Assembly (NCBI RefSeq): GCF_030867095.1
Contig: NC_081824.1
Location: 121,528,162-121,592,161, forward strand
Length of the DNA: 64,000 bases
Direction: 5' to 3'
Origin: Alligator mississippiensis
Taxonomy: Eukaryota; Chordata; Crocodylia; Alligatoridae
A program made the position numbers and the translations under genes. The number at the start of each line of letters is the position of its first letter. Within the stretch, counting starts at the first letter, position 1. This document shows, piece after piece, positions 58,385 to 64,000 of the stretch. The notes below the pieces were generated by a model that did not search any database, was not told where the DNA came from, and was given only the letters and a program-made list of their open reading frames with translations.

Positions 58385-59385
58385 TCATAGTTTCATAGTT
58401 GGTAGGGTTGGAAGGGACCTGAGCAGATCATCAAGTCTGACCCCCTGCCATGGCAGGAAACAGTACTGGGGTCAAACAACCCCAGCAAGGTGTTCATCTA
58501 GCTTCCTCTTAAAGACCCCCAGGGTAGGAGCCAGCACCACCTCACTTGGAAGTTGGTTCCAGGTCCTAGCCACCCTGACTGTGAAGTAGCACCTCCTGAT
58601 GTCTAGCCTGAATCTACCCTCTGCCAGCTTGTGACTGTTATTTCTAGCCACTCCTCGTAGTGCTTGGGGGAACAGGGACTCCCCAATGCCTGCTGGTCCC
58701 CTCTGACTAGTTTGTAACAGGCCACTAGATCACCCCTCAGCCTTCTCTTGTGGAGGCCGAACAGGTTCAGGTCCCTCAGCCTCTCTTCATAGGGCCTGCC
58801 CTGCTGGCCCCTGATCATGAGGGTGGCCCTCCTCTGGACCCTCTCAATGCTGTCCACATCCCTTCTGAAGCGCAGCACCCAGAACTGGATGCAGTACTCC
58901 AACTGTGGCCTGACCAGTGCCGCATAGAGGGGGAGGATCACCTTGGACCTGCTTGAGATGCATCTGTGGATGCATGACAAGGTGCGGTTGGCCTTCCTGA
59001 CCACGTCCCCACACTGTCGGCCCAAGTTCATTTTGGCATCAATAATGATTCCAAGATCCTTTTCTGCCTCTGCACTGACAAGAAGGGAGTTCCCCAGCCT
59101 GTAGGTATGCTGCTGGTTCTTCCTCCCCAGGTGTAGCACCTTGCACTTGTCAGTGTTGAAAACCATCCTGTTCTCATCTGCCCACCCCTGTAACCTGTCT
59201 AGGTCCAATTGCAGCCTATTCCTCCCTTCTAGCGTGCCCACATCCCCCCACATCTTAGTGTCATCAGCAAATTTGAATAGGGTGCTTTTTACCCCCTTGT
59301 CCAAGTCACTGATGAAGATGTTGAACAGAGCGGGTCCAAGGGCTGAGCCCTTGGGGACCCCACTGCCCACATCCCTCCAGGGTTC
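58385..59385 (-). mobile_element. CR1 LINE, about 1 kb, relatively intact
   Basis: The plus strand opens TCATAGTTTCATAGTTGGTA, then GGTTGGAAGGGACCTGAG, the complement of the CR1 tail. The 5' break falls within the RT region at about 59385, next to the MITE at 59386. Confidence 0.9.
58603..59385 (-). pseudogene. CR1 ORF2 C-terminal relic with a long open RT frame
   Basis: About 260 codons on the minus strand are open without a stop. They run from VGSGVPKGSALGPALFNIFI through the catalytic FADDTKMWG (FADD at 59260-59271), then VLHLGRKNQQHTYRLGN, LVRPQLEYCIQFW and [20 protein letters not shown] frameshift near 58668 diverts the end, since the expected HKLAEGRFRLDI-type tail lies in another frame. 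Frame preservation makes this the youngest-looking CR1 here. Codons above 59385 that continue the same frame belong to the neighbouring MITE. Confidence 0.85.
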
Positions 59386-59641
59386 ATATCTACACTGCCC
59401 TGGTGGTGAACTTGGTGGTGTCATTAACAAGTACCACACACAAACAATAGGCAGTGTAGCTGGTTTTGTGAAGGCTTGAACACATGCCAAGAGGTTTGTC
59501 TGAGATGCAGAGCCTAAAAGTAATTCTCTGAAAGTAATTCTGGGAACGTGCTTACCCAGTTAAATCAGCACCACAGTCTAATTCTGCATTTTGGTGTGCT
59601 TGTCTGTTGCATTGGGCTCCCCTCAGGCAGTGTAGACATAA
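59386..59641. mobile_element. MITE with TATCTACACTGCC ends
   Basis: Left end ATATCTACACTGCCC; right end AGGCAGTGTAGACATA, its complement. Terminal bases resemble the copy at 10447-10711. It lies between the CR1 break and a hAT insertion, so flanking duplications cannot be judged. Confidence 0.55.
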
Positions 59642-59645
59642 TCAT

Positions 59646-60399
59646 TAGGGCTGTGAGAAACTTTGGTTCTGATTCAATTCGGTGGAGATTTAGCCCGATT
59701 CGGTGGCCGAATATCCAAATCCAAATCAAAGCAGAGGACCCTTTAATCTCTCTGAATTGAATTGGAACCCTCCAAATCAATTCAGAAAGATTTGGCGATT
59801 CAGACATAGACACAGCTTTAAATGCTTTTTCTACATACCTTTAGGTAGCAGGCAACTCATGAATGCTGCGATGCTGGGGCACTTGGAGCATCCTACAGAA
59901 GCATGAGGGGTCCCCAGCATAGAAGCATTTACAGTTCACTTCTGGGTCTGCCAGGGAGCATGCTGCCCTCCCCCCCCCCCATCTCAGCGACTGGTGCCTC
60001 CTGGGTCTGGAAGGACCGCCCAGAGCCAATCACCAAGATGGGGAGCATGGGGGGGGCTGCATACTCCCCAGTGGACCTGGAGTGGGCTGGAAGTACTTCC
60101 AGTCCACTTCTGGGTTCACTGTCAAGCACGTGGAGGGCCCCCCCCACACTCCTGTGGGACGCTCCATCCACCCCAGCATCACAGCGTTCACAAGCCATGC
60201 TGGTACCTTGAGGTACGTAAAAAAAAAAATTAAGGCTGTGCCTATGTTCAAATCTCTGATTCTCTGAATCAGCATCGAATCTTCAGATTCGGATTCAGCC
60301 AAATCAAATCAGGCAGAGTGATCCAAATCAACTAATTGAATCACGGTCCCTGATTTGGGCCAAATACAAATTGAATAGGGCTCGCTATGCACAACCCTA
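59646..60399. mobile_element. hAT-like element with TAGGGCTGTG ends, 754 bp
   Basis: Left end TAGGGCTGTGAGAAAC; right end TATGCACAACCCTA. Octamers ATAATCAT (59638-59645) and ATAATCAG (60400-60407) match at 7 of 8 positions. Subterminal regions are rich in ATTCGG and AAATC motifs in inverted arrangement, while the middle is GC-rich. Relative of 42580-43301. Confidence 0.75.
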
Positions 60400-60407
60400 A
60401 TAATCAG

Positions 60408-62041
60408 GGTAATGGGGTAAGGAGAACCTAGCACAGAGGCACTTTCCCATAAGAAGTGAGGCGAGAAGGGAGATTGAGGAAGTATATTTTCTCCATCATT
60501 ACCCAGTGACAGGAAGTTCTTCCTTCCTTCTCACTTGTATAATTAGGGGGAGAGAAGGATTCCCTTTGAGTGCAGTCTGTAGGGCTGATCTGGCCTACAG
60601 GAGCAGCCACACATCATTCATTCAGCCTGTGGACCACTTATCTGATCTGTGTGGCCAGCTAATTTTGACACCCCTGCACTAGAGCATAATGGAATAGACC
60701 TTTAATCTTTGTAGAGTCTGTTCCTAAATTCAAATTCACAACAATGTTTGAGTGGGTGCATTGTTCAACCAGTCCTATTTGGTCGTTATTAATTTTGGCC
60801 ATAAATCATTAGTGCCATTAAGAAGAAATTTCATTTGACCTCTGTTTTAAAAGAAGAAAATTTAGTTGTGATAGGAGCAATGTCTATAATAAACTTGCAC
60901 ACCTTAAAGTAAACAAAAGACCAAATATTTTAATTTGCTGCTCCTGATGTGTGGTCTGTGTTCACATGTATTAGTTTCAATAAATGTGAAGACCAAAGAT
61001 AACACTAGAGGTAGGCACAAGCAAAGTAAAGCCCCTGTATCCAAAAACATTCAGATAACATCAACATTTGTGGCCACATTCTGTCTAGTTAACATGAGAA
61101 CCTGAGAAAAGTGACATTTATAAAAAATCCTTACTGTGGTAGAAATTTGACTGCAGTAGAACTGTGCAGTAGAGTTTTTCCAGTTTCACCAAAGAAGTAC
61201 TTTCATGTATTAAACAGCAGCTTTCTACCTACAGAAAATGTTTTGTTTTCAGAAAAAAAATAATTCTGGGTATTTTGGGTTTTTTTTTAAAACCTGCATA
61301 AGAAGCATTTATTGGTTCAGTGAGATTTTACCTTTTCTGTCGTGTCATTGGCTAACCTTTGATTAGATATAAATACAACACAGGATGGCATCTATCAGAA
61401 GGACCAATCTTATCCCACCAAGTAAGATCACTTGATTTAACTTTATTTAAGTTTATTTGGCTGTCAATACATCTAATAAGTCTTGCTTGGTAGGAAAGCT
61501 GTCACTTTTTTGTCCTCTAATGTTACCTGATGTTAAAGTCTACATTATTTGCAGAATGAATTATTGCAATGAACTCTGTAATCTGCCTTGTCTTTAAAAT
61601 CATTCAGCAAAATCACACCTGAGTGTTATATGCTATAATGGGCATTATGCATCAGTGCACTGTGATTTGCACAGACTACTAAATGATTTCTAAGCAAACT
61701 ATCCAGTCTTTTAACTTTAAAGTCTCTATGTGGTTTGAGTCATGGCTACTGCTTATTTGTCCTTCTGCCAAACTGTACCAAATCGCAGCTGGTGGGTTTA
61801 TCGAGATCTTAAACAAAAAGGGAGATGATGATAGGTTGTGATAATGGTGAGCCCATGATTTTGATATGCAGTTCCCCAATTCTTTGGGTTAGAAATATCT
61901 ATATTTTGTGACCTCCAGATTGGTCAAAGCCTGTGTATTATCTCTGGTCACTCTGAATGTGTAGAGAGATTGAATGGTTCCATAAATGATGTAGTATAAA
62001 AGTGAATTAAGGTCATTCAGGAAAGGGATTATAATTTTGGA
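60408..62041. other. Mostly unassigned sequence
   Basis: A hAT-type end fragment (ATTTTGACACCCCTG, ending at 60676) is seen without its partner. No gene supported. Confidence 0.4.
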
Positions 62042-62082
62042 GTGTGTGTGTGTGTGTGTGTGCGTGTGCGTGCATGCACACA
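62042..62082. repeat. GT microsatellite with 41-nt purine/pyrimidine alternation
   Basis: GT units run into GC and CA steps without breaking alternation up to 62082. Confidence 0.85.
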
Positions 62083-63165
62083 GCCAAGGCCTCAGCTGGT
62101 TATTCAGTCCAGCCCTGAGAGCCATGAAAAGGGGAGCTTCTGGATGCAGAGCAGCAGGGCTCCTGAAGTGACAATGAAACTGGGTAAGTGACTCTACAGG
62201 CCTGGGAACAGGAGAAAGTTGCCTGAGCAGAGAGAGAGAGGCTTGTTTGTGCAGGCAGGTCTTCCTTATTGTTACACTGGTGGTTTAGACCAAAAGATAA
62301 GCACTGAGTAGGCTTAAGACCTACTCAGAGAGTCAGTAGTCCAGGAGGGGCTTTAGATAGTGACTGTCAGTGCTGGGGGAACCTAGTGGTCCCAAGTGGC
62401 CCAGAACTAAGGCCAGAGCCCTGGAGGAACCATGGCAGGAGACCAGGTCCAGTGGGACCAGTTGGGCTATGGACCCTGGAGGTCTCAACTAGCCTGAGGG
62501 TGAGACCAGAGCCCAGGAAGGACTAAATTTCCCGGAGGGACCACAGTCAGGGACTGCCAAAATCAGGGAGCCTGAAGATCTCTACTGGCCCAGGAGTAGG
62601 GCTAGGGCCCAGGAAGGGCCAAAGGTCCAAGGGGGACCACTGCCAGAGACTGATAAGGTCAGGGATCCTCAGACAGGGAGGCAGGAGCCTAGAAGTGAGG
62701 TCCTGTGCCATGGGCCTGGGCTACAGTACCCAGCAAGAGTGTAGGGGGAAGGAGGCCGATAAGGTCAAGACCCTTACAGAGTGAATGACTGTATAATAAC
62801 ACTCACAAGGCATGGGACATGGTGTAAGAGTGGATAGAACCATGCAATAAGCCCTTAGGGTTACAGGAGTCCTGGAGGGGCACAAACATGCAATTATCCC
62901 ATGCAAGGTGCCTTGTAGGGGCACTAACAGGCTGAGAGGGTCCATTGAGCTTCACAGCTGGAACAAGACTGGCGGAATCCAAGAGGTACTTGATTGAATT
63001 AAAGCTCACTATAAAGCTTGTGGGCAACTTCCCTTATTTAAACTTCATTAAGAACAAGTTATGTTAGGTGAGTAATCAATGAAGGGCTACAGTAGACTGA
63101 GCTGAGCAGGAGCCACAGGGCCACCGGGGGCATCATGGTCACCCCTGGGTCTGAAGCCTACCACA
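62061..63165 (+). mobile_element. Possible LTR-like element with internal tandem repeat
   Basis: The right part ends GGCATCATGGTCACCCCTGG, then GTCTGAAGCCTACCACA, resembling the ends of the LTRs at 16 kb (minus) and 28 kb. GTGTG follows at 63166-63170 and also occurs in the GT tract before the proposed start, so a duplication is possible but uninformative. No TATA box is found at the expected place. The left boundary is a guess. Confidence 0.35.
62378..62666 (+). repeat. Three tandem ~93-99 bp units
   Basis: Units at 62378-62470, 62471-62569 and 62570-62666 share the order CC(A)GAGCCC(T/A)GGA..G, then GGGACCA and CAGGGA(C)T. They are clearly diverged, so this is not a recent expansion. A partial fourth unit may follow. 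Confidence 0.65.
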
Positions 63166-63170
63166 GTGTG

Positions 63171-63509
63171 TTAAAACTATGTCTTTATACTTTGTCTAAA
63201 AGTTTGGATAGGGGAATATGAAATAAAGTGAAATTCAATGTAACTTTAAGCCAGTGTTTCACCATAAAATATATTAAATTGATATTAGATTGCTGGATAG
63301 AACAGATACAGTATAAATGATGCATTTTTTTTATGCTATACCAACAATATCTTTGAAAAGATGAGCCATTTCTCTGCTGGAGGGTTCAAATTCCACTCCC
63401 ACATAGTTCCAGTCCTTCTTTCCTGCTAATAGGCCAAGTGGCCATTACTACAAATTATGATGGTGATTGTTTGACAGAAACTACTTTTCCATTATGAAAT
63501 GGACTAAGT
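63171..63509. other. Unassigned AT-rich spacer
   Basis: Nothing supportable seen. Confidence 0.4.
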
Positions 63510-63737
63510 CAGGGGTGACACGTAGGAGGTGCATGTGGTTGCACGTGCACCCCCTGAGTGTGGTGGTGCATCCCCTAGAAAAAGGTGCTGCCAACACTGT
63601 CAGCGGTGCCTGCTCACCCCCTCCCCCAGCACCGACAGCACCGGCAGCATCTGTGGGACCTCCTGCTTACCGCCATTGTGCTACTGCCACTGCCGTGCTC
63701 CCCACCCCCCAGCCACTGGGAGCACGTGTCATTCATG
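63510..63737 (+). mobile_element. hAT-type element, 228 bp
   Basis: Left end CAGGGGTGACACGTAGG; right end CACGTGTCATTCATG. Octamers GACTAAGT and AACAAAGT match at 6 of 8 positions. Interior motifs (GGTGCATGTGGTTGCACGTG, CACCGGCAGCATCTGTGGG) match the copies at 2550-2913 and 23104-23369. Confidence 0.72.
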
Positions 63738-64000
63738 AACAAAGTCCAGCTTCATTTCACACAATATTGTACAATCATTAGGTTCTTGGCCACTATTTAA
63801 TTAGGAATACAACATGCACCAAGGTATGATTATATCTATGTTCTCCCCCTCCTCCCCCAGTGCAAATAAACCTAAGCAAATGATAATGAAAATTATTGTT
63901 ATTCTCTGATTTCTTAATTTTGATTCATAATGTTAATAATGCAAGCCTATTTTTATGAGAACTGTAGGAATATGACACCGTTTCAAAGAACATATCTCAT
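63738..64000. other. Unassigned AT-rich end of window
   Basis: No feature supported. Confidence 0.4.

Noticed and set aside
60408-60676. Full hAT element ending at 60676
   Set aside because: Only the right end (GACACCCCTG) is clear. No left end with a matching octamer to CACTAGAG was found upstream.
1-64000. CRISPR arrays, operons, bacterial promoters, rRNA and tRNA genes
   Set aside because: The sequence is vertebrate-like. No spaced identical repeats of CRISPR type and no recognisable tRNA or rRNA sequence were seen by eye; a covariance-model scan would be needed to exclude tRNA-derived SINEs.

Overview
The window looks like intergenic (or deep intronic) DNA from a non-avian reptile, most likely a crocodilian. 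This is inferred from repeat content, not from a gene: eight minus-strand CR1 LINE fragments and one short plus-strand tail, many small transposons with GGGTGCATCTAC-type ends, many hAT-type elements with 8-bp target duplications, a Tigger (pogo/Tc1-mariner) element, LTR retrotransposon remnants and Penelope-like tails. Turtle DNA would share some of this. No intact host gene, rRNA, tRNA or CRISPR array was seen. Nearly all long open frames are transposon relics or chance frames in GC-rich repeats. The one non-repeat coding candidate is a weak exon-like or pseudogene-like segment on the minus strand at about 31606-32208.

Layout. 1-5 kb: AT-rich spacer, two Harbinger-like MITEs (882-1370, 1958-2197), a perfect purine/pyrimidine alternation (1404-1458), a hAT element (2550-2913) and a GC-rich LTR-like block with a 36-bp coding-phase repeat (3139-4083). 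5.1-9.5 kb: an end-to-end Tigger element with TIRs and TA target duplication, its transposase split by about 2 kb of foreign, microsatellite-rich DNA and otherwise broken. 10-15.2 kb: Harbinger-like cluster, including a PIF/Harbinger transposase fragment (14581-14811) interrupted upstream by a CR1. 16-20 kb: a minus-strand LTR and a CR1. 22.6-23.4 kb: a MITE with a hAT element nested inside. 24.3-30.7 kb: dense mosaic of CR1 pieces, hAT elements, inverted GC-rich repeats and a 1058-bp LTR with 5-bp target duplication. 31-38 kb: mostly unique sequence with hAT, Penelope-like and MITE copies and a minisatellite. 39.6-42.3 kb: the longest CR1, with endonuclease and reverse transcriptase remnants. 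42.6-45 kb: two hAT-type elements, one with a perfect 8-bp duplication. 45-57 kb: mainly unique AT-rich DNA with scattered MITEs and hAT elements. 57.9-64 kb: hAT, a CR1 with a long open RT frame, a MITE abutting another hAT, an LTR-like block with a ~97-bp tandem repeat, and a final hAT.

Nothing here acts as a pathway or operon. The content is a layered transposon record. Autonomous families (CR1, Tigger, and a Harbinger source represented by one transposase fragment) are all visibly broken, while the non-autonomous families are structurally complete and often nested, so their relative ages can be read directly. I did not find a new functional system. The most useful leads are the Harbinger transposase relic with its MITE family, the hammerhead-like cores in the Penelope-like tails, and the exon-like segment near 32 kb.
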